From positions 1 through 51,593 of the forward strand of contig JAFGVL010000037.1 of NCBI GenBank assembly GCA_016938015.1: DNA of 51,593 nt. The letters are read 5' to 3'. Position numbers and translations under genes: made by a program. Shown piece by piece: positions 9,805 to 18,507 of this stretch; positions within the stretch are counted from its first letter, which is position 1, and every line of letters begins with the position of its first letter. Origin of the DNA: Paludibacteraceae bacterium (GTDB lineage Bacteria > Bacteroidota > Bacteroidia > Bacteroidales > Paludibacteraceae). The notes beneath the pieces were generated by a model that made no database searches, was not told the origin of the DNA, and saw only the letters and a program-made list of their open reading frames with translations.

Positions 9805-12138
9805 ATGAAAAAAACGACTACTCCTCTAATTAAAAAATACCTCAAAATATTTTGGTTGGTATTTGGCATAGGCTTGTTGTTAATCGGTTTACTTTTTACA
9901 GCCATTGCTAACGGATGGATTGGTTATATGCCGGAAGTTGTTGAACTTCAAAACCCTAAAAATAAATTTGCTACAGAAATTTACTCATCGGATATGCAGT
10001 TATTAGGCCGATACTTTCAAAGTAAAGAAAACCGAGTAAGTGTACGCTACAACGAAATTTCGCCTAATGTAATTAAAGCTCTGATTGCAACAGAAGATGC
10101 GCGTTTCGAAAGTCATTCCGGCATTGATGGTATATCGTTGGTTCGTTCTATTGTTTTACGAGGTATTTTTCAACGTAAAAGTGCCGGAGGAGGTAGTACA
10201 ATAACCCAACAATTGGCCAAATTACTTTGGTCGCCTCATGCATCAAACATAATTGAACGCAGTTTACAAAAACCTATTGAATGGGTTATAGCTGTTCAGC
10301 TAGAGAAATATTATACCAAAGAAGAAATAATTGCCATGTACCTCAACCAATTTGATTTTTTATACAATGCGGTGGGTATCAAATCGGCTTCGCAAGTTTA
10401 TTTCAATACAACTCCCGATAAACTAACGGTTGAACAGGCCGCTACCTTAATCGGTATGTGTAAAAATCCCTCCTACTTTAACCCTATGAGGCATATTGAA
10501 CGTACTCAAGGCAGACGTAATGTAGTATTAGACCAAATGCGTAAAGCAGATTATATAACCAGACAAGAATATGACTCTATAAAACAAATTCCATTGATAA
10601 CCGATTTTCAAAAAGTAGATCATAAAACAGGTATGGCTCCGTATTTTAGAGAACACCTACGCCTGATGCTTATAGCAAAAGAACCTGATAGAGATGATTA
10701 TGCCAGTTGGCAAATGCAAAAATACCACGAAGATTCAATTGCATGGAAAACTAATCCTTTATATGGATTTTGCGAAAAATATAAAAAACCCGATGGCTCT
10801 AAATACAACATTTACACCGATGGGTTAAAAATTTACACAACAATTGACTCTCGCATGCAACAATATGCTGAAGAAGCCGTACAAGAACACATCCAATTTT
10901 TACAAGAGAAATTTTTTATAGAAAAGAAAAACCGTAGTTATGCGCCATTTTCACGCCTACTGTCTAAACAACAAATTATCGATGCGATGAATAAAAGCAT
11001 GCGACAAAGCGATAGATACATGAGTATGAAAAGAGCCGGTGCTACCGACCAAGAAATAAAAAAAGTATTTAACACAAAAATCCCTATGGAAATATTTACT
11101 TACAAAGGGATGAAAGATACCTTGATGAGTCCGATGGATTCTATCCGTTACCAAAAATACTTTTTGCGATGCAGTTTTATGTCTATGTGTCCTTTTAACG
11201 GTCACGTTAAAGCATACGTTGGCGGACCAAATTTTTCTCAATTTCAATATGATATGGTTTCTGTTGGACGCAGGCAAGTAGGCTCAACCATAAAACCGTA
11301 CCTTTATACTTTAGCTATGGAAGAAGGTATGTCTCCCTGCGATGAAGTTATCAATCAACCCTACACACTCAGAACTGCAACCGGAGAAGATTGGACTCCC
11401 AAAAACGGTTCTAAATCACGTATGGGGCAATCGGTAACATTACGTTGGGGATTAGCTAATTCAAATAACTGGATTTCAGCTTATGTAATGAGTTTATATA
11501 CTCCGGAAGCTTTAGTAAAACTTATGCATTCTTTTGGTGTAACCGGCAATATCGACCCTGTTGTTTCTCTTTGTTTAGGACCGGTAGAAATATCTTTAGC
11601 CGAAATGGTTGATGCTTACACCACTTTCCCCAATAAAGGACTTAGAGTTGAACCGCTTTATGTAACTCGTATTGAAGATAATAACGGAAATGTTATTGCA
11701 ACTTTTACTCCAAGAATGAAAGAAATTATCAACGAAAGCACCTCTTACAAAATGATTCACATGCTACAAGGCGTAATAAACGGAGGTACGGGGGTGCGTG
11801 TGCGATACAAATATAATATTACCGCTGAAGCATGCGGAAAAACAGGAACTACACAAAACAACTCCGATGGATGGTTTATTGGCTTTACTCCAAGTTTAGT
11901 GTCGGGATCGTGGGTTGGTGGCGAAGATAGAGGTATTCATTTCGACTCTACTGCTGATGGTCAAGGAGCAGCTATGGCTTTACCTATATGGGCGTTGTAT
12001 ATGAAAAAAATATATGCCGACAAGGAATTAGGTTATTCTCAATCAGAAAAATTTGAAATTCCGAACAACTTTCAAATAATAAACGGTTGTTTGGAAGAAA
12101 CAGCAGACCCCGAAGCTAAAGACGAAATACTTGACTAA
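9805..12138 (+). CDS. mrcA: Penicillin-binding protein 1A (bifunctional transglycosylase/transpeptidase)
   Basis: This class A penicillin-binding protein polymerises and cross-links peptidoglycan on the outer face of the inner membrane. The 777-aa protein has a short basic cytoplasmic tail, one membrane segment (about 13-35), then a family 51 glycosyltransferase domain with the catalytic glutamate E97 in ATEDARFESHSGID and GGGSTITQQLAK at 128-139. The transpeptidase domain carries S494 in GSTIKP, the SNN triad at 553-555 and KTG at 679-681. All catalytic motifs are intact. An in-frame start at 9766 would overlap the promoter box and was rejected. A TPR protein follows after 46 bases. Confidence 0.96.
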   Translation: MKKTTTPLIKKYLKIFWLVFGIGLLLIGLLFTAIANGWIGYMPEVVELQNPKNKFATEIYSSDMQLLGRYFQSKENRVSVRYNEISPNVIKALIATEDARFESHSGIDGISLVRSIVLRGIFQRKSAGGGSTITQQLAKLLWSPHASNIIERSLQKPIEWVIAVQLEKYYTKEEIIAMYLNQFDFLYNAVGIKSASQVYFNTTPDKLTVEQAATLIGMCKNPSYFNPMRHIERTQGRRNVVLDQMRKADYITRQEYDSIKQIPLITDFQKVDHKTGMAPYFREHLRLMLIAKEPDRDDYASWQMQKYHEDSIAWKTNPLYGFCEKYKKPDGSKYNIYTDGLKIYTTIDSRMQQYAEEAVQEHIQFLQEKFFIEKKNRSYAPFSRLLSKQQIIDAMNKSMRQSDRYMSMKRAGATDQEIKKVFNTKIPMEIFTYKGMKDTLMSPMDSIRYQKYFLRCSFMSMCPFNGHVKAYVGGPNFSQFQYDMVSVGRRQVGSTIKPYLYTLAMEEGMSPCDEVINQPYTLRTATGEDWTPKNGSKSRMGQSVTLRWGLANSNNWISAYVMSLYTPEALVKLMHSFGVTGNIDPVVSLCLGPVEISLAEMVDAYTTFPNKGLRVEPLYVTRIEDNNGNVIATFTPRMKEIINESTSYKMIHMLQGVINGGTGVRVRYKYNITAEACGKTGTTQNNSDGWFIGFTPSLVSGSWVGGEDRGIHFDSTADGQGAAMALPIWALYMKKIYADKELGYSQSEKFEIPNNFQIINGCLEETADPEAKDEILD

Positions 12139-12160
12139 ACTGAATTCTTATTACACACCT

Positions 12161-12180
12161 ACAATTTCTAACTAAATTGT
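12161..12180 (+). repeat. Small inverted repeat just before the TPR gene start
   Basis: ACAATTT (12161-12167) pairs with AAATTGT (12174-12180) across a 6-base loop, and the ATG at 12185 follows at once. A hairpin so close to the start codon could affect translation of the TPR protein. It could also be chance in AT-rich sequence. Confidence 0.3.
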
Positions 12181-12184
12181 GTGA

Positions 12185-14176
12185 ATGAAACGCACGCTAA
12201 TATATTGCTGCTATTTATGTATAATTTTTTCGGCAAGCAGTCAGATTAATACCAACCGACTGTTAAATAACGGGAAAAGTGCCTTATTTTTTGATGATTA
12301 CGTGCTCTCAATTCTTTATTTTAATCAAATAATAGAAACAAAACCCCATTTACACGAGCCCTACTACTACCGAGCAATTGCTAAAATTCAGTTGGAAGAT
12401 TTTTTAGGAGCAAGCATCGATTGCTCTAAAGCTCTCGAGATTAATCCTTTTTTGCCCACAGCATACTATGCTAGAGGATATGCTTACAAACGGATGGGGA
12501 ATTACTCTCTGGCTGAAATTGATTTTACTAAAGCGCTAGAGTTTGGTCCGGATAACGAATACTATCTGTTACATAGAATTGAATGTTATGAACAAACAAA
12601 AGAATATAACAAAGCACTAAAAGACATCGAATTTCTTCAATCAAAAAAATCAACATTAGGAAATTTACTCCAGGTTGAAAAAGGAAATATCTATTTACAA
12701 CAGGGAGACACACTAAAGGCATTTGAATCTTTTAACAGTGCTGTTGAAAAAGACAGTACAAATCCTGATTTTTTGGGAGCAAGGGCCTTAATTCACCTAC
12801 TACAAAACGATGATAAAAACGCTTTATCGGACTATAATAAAGCCATTGCAAACAAATCTAAAAACATAGCTCATTATATTAATAGAGGGATACTTAACTA
12901 CCGATTTTACAAGTACAAAGAAGCTTTAAGCGATTACCGCAAAGCATTGGAAATTGATAGCACAAATACACAAGCCTTATTTAACAGGGCGCTTTTACGC
13001 ACAGAATTAGGAGATTTAAACAAAGCGATTGAAGATTATTCAACGCTATTAACTATTGATACTGATTTTGACGAAGCTCGTTACCAACGAGGACTGGTTT
13101 CTGTGAGTATTAAAAATTACAAACAAGCAAAAAACGATTTTAAATACCTAATTGAAAAATACCCTTATTTTGTACCCGCCTACTATGGTCGAGCCGATGC
13201 CGATGAAGGCTTAGGAAATATACGTCAAGCATCGATTGACAGATACCGTGCTCAAAAATTACTGGAAGATAAAAACGCTATTCAAAAAAAATTAAAAAAA
13301 GAGCTTAATCAAAAAGAACAAATAGCCAACAACCAAAGTGCTATTGTAGAAAAAATAAAAGAATTTGATAGTAGTGCCGATATTAATTTTAAATACAACG
13401 ATAAAATTAGAGGTTCTATACAAAATAACTACACGCATGTAAAAATAAAAAATAACTATCTAATTAGCTTTTACTCTCCAAATGACAACCTGCGACAACT
13501 ATCTAATTACGATGTTTTACTGGAAGAATACAAACAAAAAAACAACAGCTCTCTTTTGCTTAGCAACCAAGAAGCTCCACTAACAACTAATTTGATAGAG
13601 ATTCATTTTAACACTATTGCAGCCCTAAGCGAAAAAATTAAACAACAACCCTCTACAGCTCAACTCTATTTTGAACGAGGCATACACTACGCATTGGTTC
13701 AAAACCACGATGCTGCATTAGCCGACTTTAACCAAGCTATTAAGATAAACAACGACTTTGAATTGGCTTATTTTTGCAAAGCAAACATTCTTCTAAAAGC
13801 CATTGAATATGAATTAAATAACAAAAAAATACTTTCTCAAAAAGACAACACAATTACTATCGACAATAAAAAAACAGCCCTTCTTTATTCTACGGTATTA
13901 GATAACTACCAAAAAGTAATTGACTTAGCACCAAACTTTAGCTATGCATGGTACAATAAAGCTAACTGTTTTTTTGAACAAAAAGAATATACTAAAGCAA
14001 TAGATAATTATACACAAGCTCTATCTATTAACAACAAATTTGCCGAAGCTTATTTTAACAGAGCCATTGCTTACCTGTTCATCAACCAAAAAGAGAAGGC
14101 CTTAGCAGACTTGAGCAAAGCAGGAGAACTTGGCATATATCAAGCCTACAATCTGATTAAACGCTTTCAAGAATAA
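12185..14176 (+). CDS. Secreted tetratricopeptide repeat protein
   Basis: The 663-aa protein begins with a signal peptide (about 1-20, ending FSASSQ). It then has two blocks of TPR helical repeats. The N-terminal block (about 30-350) has many copies of patterns such as AYYARGYAYKRMGNY and ALEINP. The C-terminal block runs from about 490 to 660. They are joined by a charged, lysine-rich and possibly coiled segment near 355-390 and a region of unknown fold. TPR proteins of this kind are scaffolds for protein contacts and have no enzymatic motif here. It is probably periplasmic or surface attached. It lies 46 bases after the penicillin-binding protein gene, so a role in envelope assembly is possible, but that is only inferred from position. 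Confidence 0.85.
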   Translation: MKRTLIYCCYLCIIFSASSQINTNRLLNNGKSALFFDDYVLSILYFNQIIETKPHLHEPYYYRAIAKIQLEDFLGASIDCSKALEINPFLPTAYYARGYAYKRMGNYSLAEIDFTKALEFGPDNEYYLLHRIECYEQTKEYNKALKDIEFLQSKKSTLGNLLQVEKGNIYLQQGDTLKAFESFNSAVEKDSTNPDFLGARALIHLLQNDDKNALSDYNKAIANKSKNIAHYINRGILNYRFYKYKEALSDYRKALEIDSTNTQALFNRALLRTELGDLNKAIEDYSTLLTIDTDFDEARYQRGLVSVSIKNYKQAKNDFKYLIEKYPYFVPAYYGRADADEGLGNIRQASIDRYRAQKLLEDKNAIQKKLKKELNQKEQIANNQSAIVEKIKEFDSSADINFKYNDKIRGSIQNNYTHVKIKNNYLISFYSPNDNLRQLSNYDVLLEEYKQKNNSSLLLSNQEAPLTTNLIEIHFNTIAALSEKIKQQPSTAQLYFERGIHYALVQNHDAALADFNQAIKINNDFELAYFCKANILLKAIEYELNNKKILSQKDNTITIDNKKTALLYSTVLDNYQKVIDLAPNFSYAWYNKANCFFEQKEYTKAIDNYTQALSINNKFAEAYFNRAIAYLFINQKEKALADLSKAGELGIYQAYNLIKRFQE

Positions 14177-14211
14177 TTCCTACTTATACTTAAAAAGTGC
14201 TTATTTTTTAT

Positions 14212-14219
14212 TATTTTTG
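14212..14219 (+). promoter_or_regulatory. -7 box upstream of kduI
   Basis: TATTTTTG matches TAnnTTTG and lies about 73 bases before the kduI ATG, leaving a moderately long leader. No clear -33 element was found. Confidence 0.5.
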
Positions 14220-14292
14220 TTATCCTTGAAAAATAAAAAACAAATGAAACCTGCTATTATTAGCTAGTTTCTTAATTAAAAAAATAAATTAT

Positions 14293-15138
14293 ATGAAAAC
14301 AAATTACGAATTGCGCTATGCATCGCATCCGGATGATGCAAAAAGTTATGGAACAGAAAGACTTAGAAAAGATTTTCTTATAAACAAAATCTTTACAGCC
14401 GATGAAGTAAACATGGTTTACTCCATGTACGACCGCCTTATTGTTGGAGGGGCTATGCCTGTAAAAGAAAAACTCACTTTAGAAACTATCGACCCCTTAA
14501 AAGCAGATTACTTTACTTCTCGCCGAGAAATAGGCATTTTTAATGTAGGCGAAGGAAAAGGGATGATTACTGTTGGAAACGAAACCTTTGAACTAGACAA
14601 AAAAGAAGCGTTGTATATCGGCTCGGGAGATAGAAATATTATATTCTCAAGCAAAGACAGTAGCAAACCGGCCAAATTCTACTTTAATTCGGCCACAGCA
14701 CACACTTCTTATCCTTGTAAAAAGGTAACCAAAGCAGATGCTATTTGCATGGAACTAGGAACAATGGAAACAGCTAACCACCGTTTTATTAATAAGATGC
14801 TGGTAAATGAAGTAGTACAAACCTGTCAAATACAAATGGGTATGACAGAATTAGCTCCCGGAAGCATTTGGAATACTATGCCTGCCCACACTCACTCTCG
14901 CAGAATGGAAGCTTATTTTTATTTTGAAGTTCCCGAAGGTCAAACCGTATGTCATTTTATGGGCGAACCGGAAGAAACTCGACATATCTTTTTACAAAAC
15001 GACATGGCTGTGCTTTCACCAGAATGGTCGATACATTCGGCGGCAGGAACATACAATTACACCTTTATTTGGGGTATGGGTGGCGAAAACCTTGATTATG
15101 GCGACCAAGACTTCTATCCTATTCCATTTTTAAAATAA
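14293..15138 (+). CDS. kduI: 5-dehydro-4-deoxy-D-glucuronate isomerase
   Basis: KduI converts 5-keto-4-deoxyuronate, the product of polysaccharide lyases on pectin or glycosaminoglycans, into 3-deoxy-D-glycero-2,5-hexodiulosonate in the cytoplasm. The 281-aa length is normal. The zinc ligands are visible as H199, H201 and E206 in AHTHSRRMEAYFYF and H248 in WSIHSA, with the same spacing as in E. coli KduI. It is followed after 43 bases by kduD, the next enzyme of the pathway, and a DUF4861 lipoprotein gene comes next. The upstream box at 14212 probably drives all three. Confidence 0.97.
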   Translation: MKTNYELRYASHPDDAKSYGTERLRKDFLINKIFTADEVNMVYSMYDRLIVGGAMPVKEKLTLETIDPLKADYFTSRREIGIFNVGEGKGMITVGNETFELDKKEALYIGSGDRNIIFSSKDSSKPAKFYFNSATAHTSYPCKKVTKADAICMELGTMETANHRFINKMLVNEVVQTCQIQMGMTELAPGSIWNTMPAHTHSRRMEAYFYFEVPEGQTVCHFMGEPEETRHIFLQNDMAVLSPEWSIHSAAGTYNYTFIWGMGGENLDYGDQDFYPIPFLK

Positions 15139-15181
15139 CACACAATAAACAAAACTGATACATTAATTAAATAACAAAAAA

Positions 15182-15964
15182 ATGGCAAATAACTTTTCAT
15201 TAAACGGAAAAATAGCTTTGGTAACAGGAGCTTCTTATGGCATTGGAATGGCTTTAGCAAAAGCTTTAGCCGGCGCAGGAGCAAAAATCGTTTTTAACGA
15301 CCTGGATGCCGAAAAAGTACAAAACGCTTTAAAAGAATACAAAGCTGATGGCATTGAAGCGCATGGCTATGTATTTAATGTTACCAATGAAGAAGAAGTA
15401 ACTGCAAGTATTGCAAAAATTGAAAAAGAAGTGGGCATAATTGATATTTTAGTAAATAATGCCGGTATCATTAAACGAATTCCTGCAGTAGAAATGACTG
15501 CGGCAGAATTCCGTCAAGTAATTGATGTGGACTTAAACGGTCCTTTTATCATGTCGAAAGCAGTGGCTCCAAGTATGATTAAAAAAGGAGGCGGTAAAAT
15601 TATCAATATCTGCTCTATGATGTCAGAACTCGGACGCGAAACGGTATCGGCTTATGCTGCAGCTAAAGGAGGATTGAAAATGCTTACAAAAAATTTAGCC
15701 TGCGAGTGGGCAGAATTTAATATTCAAGTAAACGGAATCGGTCCGGGCTATATAGCCACGCCACAAACAGCTCCTTTACGTGAAAACGGACATCCATTTA
15801 ATACATTTATAATAGGTCGTACTCCTGCTGCACGTTGGGGAACTCCCGAAGATTTACAAGGACCTGCCGTATTTTTAGCTTCGTCTGCTTCGGATTTTGT
15901 AAATGGACACGTACTATATGTAGATGGAGGAATTCTTGCCTACATTGGAAAACAACCAAAATAA
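15182..15964 (+). CDS. kduD: 2-deoxy-D-gluconate 3-dehydrogenase / 2,5-diketo-3-deoxygluconate reductase
   Basis: KduD is an NAD(H)-dependent short-chain dehydrogenase that reduces the KduI product to 2-keto-3-deoxygluconate. The 260-aa protein has the nucleotide-binding motif TGASYGIG at 15-22, the NNAG motif at 92-95 and the catalytic residues S145, Y158 and K162 (SAYAAAKGG). It follows kduI directly in the same direction, which supports the specific assignment among the many short-chain dehydrogenases. A hairpin downstream (15981-16031) separates it from the DUF4861 gene. Confidence 0.95.
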   Translation: MANNFSLNGKIALVTGASYGIGMALAKALAGAGAKIVFNDLDAEKVQNALKEYKADGIEAHGYVFNVTNEEEVTASIAKIEKEVGIIDILVNNAGIIKRIPAVEMTAAEFRQVIDVDLNGPFIMSKAVAPSMIKKGGGKIINICSMMSELGRETVSAYAAAKGGLKMLTKNLACEWAEFNIQVNGIGPGYIATPQTAPLRENGHPFNTFIIGRTPAARWGTPEDLQGPAVFLASSASDFVNGHVLYVDGGILAYIGKQPK

Positions 15965-15977
15965 ACTACAAATAACA

Positions 15978-16034
15978 AAAACCCACTTATTATATTCATT
16001 TTTGTTTATCATTGAATAGTAATAAGTGGGTTTT
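15978..16034 (+). terminator. Hairpin with T-run between kduD and the DUF4861 gene
   Basis: A 12-bp perfect stem (15981-15992 with 16020-16031), extendable by A/T pairs, encloses a 27-base loop and ends in a run of T. It resembles a rho-independent terminator but lies only 26 bases before the next gene of the same cluster, so it may end most transcripts after kduD and let part of them continue. Confidence 0.65.
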
Positions 16035-16059
16035 TTAGTTGCTTTAAAAAGATAAACAT

Positions 16060-17190
16060 ATGAAAAAAATTACTGTATTATTATTACTATCAATAATGCT
16101 GACTTCCTGCCAACAGAAAGTCAAAATTGCAATTTTTAACGATACTGATTTAGTACGAAATAATGAAATGGTAGAGTTTTGTTTATGCAATATCAAAGAT
16201 AAACTTGGATTAAAAGAAGGTGATAAAGTAATCATATTAGATGCCAATAATAAACAAGTACCTTATCAATTACTGGCTAATAAACTAACTGTTATTTTTC
16301 CGGTTTCGTTAAATGCAAAAGATTCTGCTGTATATACCTTTCTTATAGGTCAACCCGATTCCATTAAACCCAAAACATTTGCCCGACAAGTACCCGAGAG
16401 AAAAGATGATTTTACTTGGGAAAACGACCGCATTGCTTTTCGTATGTTCGGTCCCGCTTTAGCGGCTGAAAAACCTAGTAATGGAGTTGATGTGTGGTTA
16501 AAAAGAACAGAAAACCTTATAATAAATAAGTTTTACAAAAATGATTTAGAAGGGATTCAAAGCTACCATGTAGACAATGGCGAAGGGATAGACTGCTATA
16601 AAGTTGCAAATACCCTAGGAGCAGGCGGAATTGCGCCTTATGTAGATACTACTCTTTTTGTAGGAGGTCATTATAACAATTACAGCATCATTGAAAATGG
16701 CCCTTTGAGAAGCGTTTTTAAATTGAGCTATGATACACTAAAAGTTGGTTCTGACTATATAAAACAAACATTATACATCACTATTGATGCAGGAACACAG
16801 CTGAACAAAGCTAAGGTTATTTATAGTGGGTCTATTGATATAAATCAATTAGCAGCAGGAATATTTATTCACGATTCACAAGGAACTACTTTTACTGATA
16901 TAAACAAAGGAATTGCAGCCTATGCAGAAAATGCTGTTTCGGATGCAGGAGTTCCTGCCGGTAGAAGTTATGTGGGAATAATTATTCCATCAAAAACCGA
17001 TAGCATTTTTTCAAAAACCGATCATTTGTTGGCCGTTAGTCCATACCAACTACATAAACCTTTTGTTTATTATTTTGGAGCCGGCTGGAGTAAATGGGGA
17101 TTTGCCACTGATAACGATTGGTTTAACTACCTACAAGAAACAAGTATAAAAATTAAGCATCCACTTAAAATAAAAATACTTACCAACTAA
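16060..17190 (+). CDS. DUF4861 family lipoprotein
   Basis: The 376-aa protein starts with a lipoprotein signal peptide (LSIMLTSC, lipid-modified C17), so it is probably anchored in an envelope membrane. The body matches my memory of the DUF4861 family: a beta-rich domain with a WENDRIAFRMFGPA segment near 125-140 and GVDVWLKR just after. Members occur beside pectin, rhamnogalacturonan and other uronate degradation genes in Bacteroidota, and here the gene follows kduI and kduD. The molecular function of the family is not established to my knowledge. A sugar-acid processing or binding role in the same pathway is an inference from context. A strong terminator follows. Confidence 0.8.
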   Translation: MKKITVLLLLSIMLTSCQQKVKIAIFNDTDLVRNNEMVEFCLCNIKDKLGLKEGDKVIILDANNKQVPYQLLANKLTVIFPVSLNAKDSAVYTFLIGQPDSIKPKTFARQVPERKDDFTWENDRIAFRMFGPALAAEKPSNGVDVWLKRTENLIINKFYKNDLEGIQSYHVDNGEGIDCYKVANTLGAGGIAPYVDTTLFVGGHYNNYSIIENGPLRSVFKLSYDTLKVGSDYIKQTLYITIDAGTQLNKAKVIYSGSIDINQLAAGIFIHDSQGTTFTDINKGIAAYAENAVSDAGVPAGRSYVGIIIPSKTDSIFSKTDHLLAVSPYQLHKPFVYYFGAGWSKWGFATDNDWFNYLQETSIKIKHPLKIKILTN

Positions 17191-17215
17191 AAAAAGCCCT
17201 TACGGGCTTTTTTTG
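17191..17215. terminator. Bidirectional terminator between DUF4861 gene and tviB-like gene
   Basis: AAAAAGCCC (17191-17199) pairs with GGGCTTTTT (17204-17212) around a TTAC loop. The A-rich left and T-rich right sides allow termination in both directions, which suits its place between convergent operons. Confidence 0.9.
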
Positions 17216-17216
17216 T

Positions 17217-18494
17217 TTATAATCGTGCATCGACTAATGCTCTATCAACCATATTTTTGGCATCGTAAATAATTGCATTTTGGTCTTTGTATTTTTTAAA
17301 ATTGAAAGTTTTAAATTCATCGTGTGCCACAGCCACTATAATAGCGTTATATTTTTTATTCTCATCTACCTTAGCAATAATATCTATCCCATATTCGTTT
17401 TTCACTTCATTAGGCAAAGCCCATGGATCGTATAAATCAACTGCTAGTCCAAATTCTGTTAATTCTTTATAAATATCTACCACCTTTGTATTTCTAATAT
17501 CCGGGCAATTTTCTTTAAATGTAATGCCCATTAATAAAATAGTAGAGCCCTTAATTTTATCGCCTTTTTGAACCAATAACTTATTTACCTTATTAGCTAT
17601 GTGCTGTGCAATGCTATTGTTTACTCTGCGGCCGGAAGAAATAACCTCGGGAAAATACCCCACAGATTTTGCTTTGTGTACCAAGTAATACGGATCTACT
17701 CCTATACAATGCCCTCCCACCAAACCGGGACGGTATTTTAAAAAATTCCACTTCGAACCTGCAGCATCAATTACATCGTTTGTATCTATTCCTAATCGGT
17801 CAAATATTAATGCCAACTCATTCATAAACGAAATATTTACATCTCTTTGAGCATTTTCAATTGCTTTAGATGCTTCTGCCACTTTGATGGATGATGCTCT
17901 AAAAGTTCCGGCCGGAATAATTGAATTATACAGATTTTCCACAAAGTCGGTTATCTGGGGAGTTGAACCGGAAATTACTTTTTTTATGGTTGTTAGTGTG
18001 TTTACTTTATCTCCGGGATTTATCCGTTCGGGAGAATAACCACAATAAAAATCCGTATTAAATACAAGTCCGGATGTTGTTTCTAAAATTGGCACACATT
18101 CTTCTTCGGTACAACCGGGATAAACGGTAGATTCATAAATAACCACATCTCCTTTTTTGAGGTACCTACCAATCATTTCGGTAGCTTTAAGTAATGGAGT
18201 TAAATCCGGATTGTTGTACTCATCAATGGGAGTAGGTACGGTTACAATATAAATAGAAGCCTGAGCCAAATCTTCTTGATTGGAGGAAAAAAACAAGCCT
18301 TCTGAATTGCTTGTAGAAGCAAGAACAGCTTTTAATTCAGTCAGTTCTGCCTCTAAAGTATGGTCTTCTCCTCTTTTTAGTTCTTCTACTCTTGTTGGGT
18401 TAATATCAAACCCTATTACCTGTTGTTTTTTTCCAAATTCAATAGCCAACGGTAAGCCCACATAGCCTAATCCTACTACTGCAATTTTTTTCAT
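17217..18494 (-). CDS. tviB: UDP-N-acetyl-hexosamine 6-dehydrogenase (TviB/WbpO type)
   Basis: This is a cytoplasmic nucleotide-sugar dehydrogenase that oxidises C6 of a UDP-N-acetylhexosamine to the uronic acid for polysaccharide synthesis. From the ATG at 18494 it has 425 aa, the length of TviB. The NAD-binding motif GLGYVGLP is at 8-15, and the nucleophile C263 lies in GGHCIGVDPYY. Segments such as YESTVYPGCTEEECVPIL and FKENCPDIRNT are close to TviB of the Vi antigen locus, so an acetamido-uronic acid product is more likely than GlcA. A GTG two codons upstream (18500) could also start it. It is the last gene of the wza-wza-wzc-tviB run, 13 bases after wzc. No TviC-like epimerase is in the window. 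Confidence 0.88.
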   Translation of the reverse strand: MKKIAVVGLGYVGLPLAIEFGKKQQVIGFDINPTRVEELKRGEDHTLEAELTELKAVLASTSNSEGLFFSSNQEDLAQASIYIVTVPTPIDEYNNPDLTPLLKATEMIGRYLKKGDVVIYESTVYPGCTEEECVPILETTSGLVFNTDFYCGYSPERINPGDKVNTLTTIKKVISGSTPQITDFVENLYNSIIPAGTFRASSIKVAEASKAIENAQRDVNISFMNELALIFDRLGIDTNDVIDAAGSKWNFLKYRPGLVGGHCIGVDPYYLVHKAKSVGYFPEVISSGRRVNNSIAQHIANKVNKLLVQKGDKIKGSTILLMGITFKENCPDIRNTKVVDIYKELTEFGLAVDLYDPWALPNEVKNEYGIDIIAKVDENKKYNAIIVAVAHDEFKTFNFKKYKDQNAIIYDAKNMVDRALVDARL

Positions 18495-18507
18495 CCTCAC
18501 TTACAAT

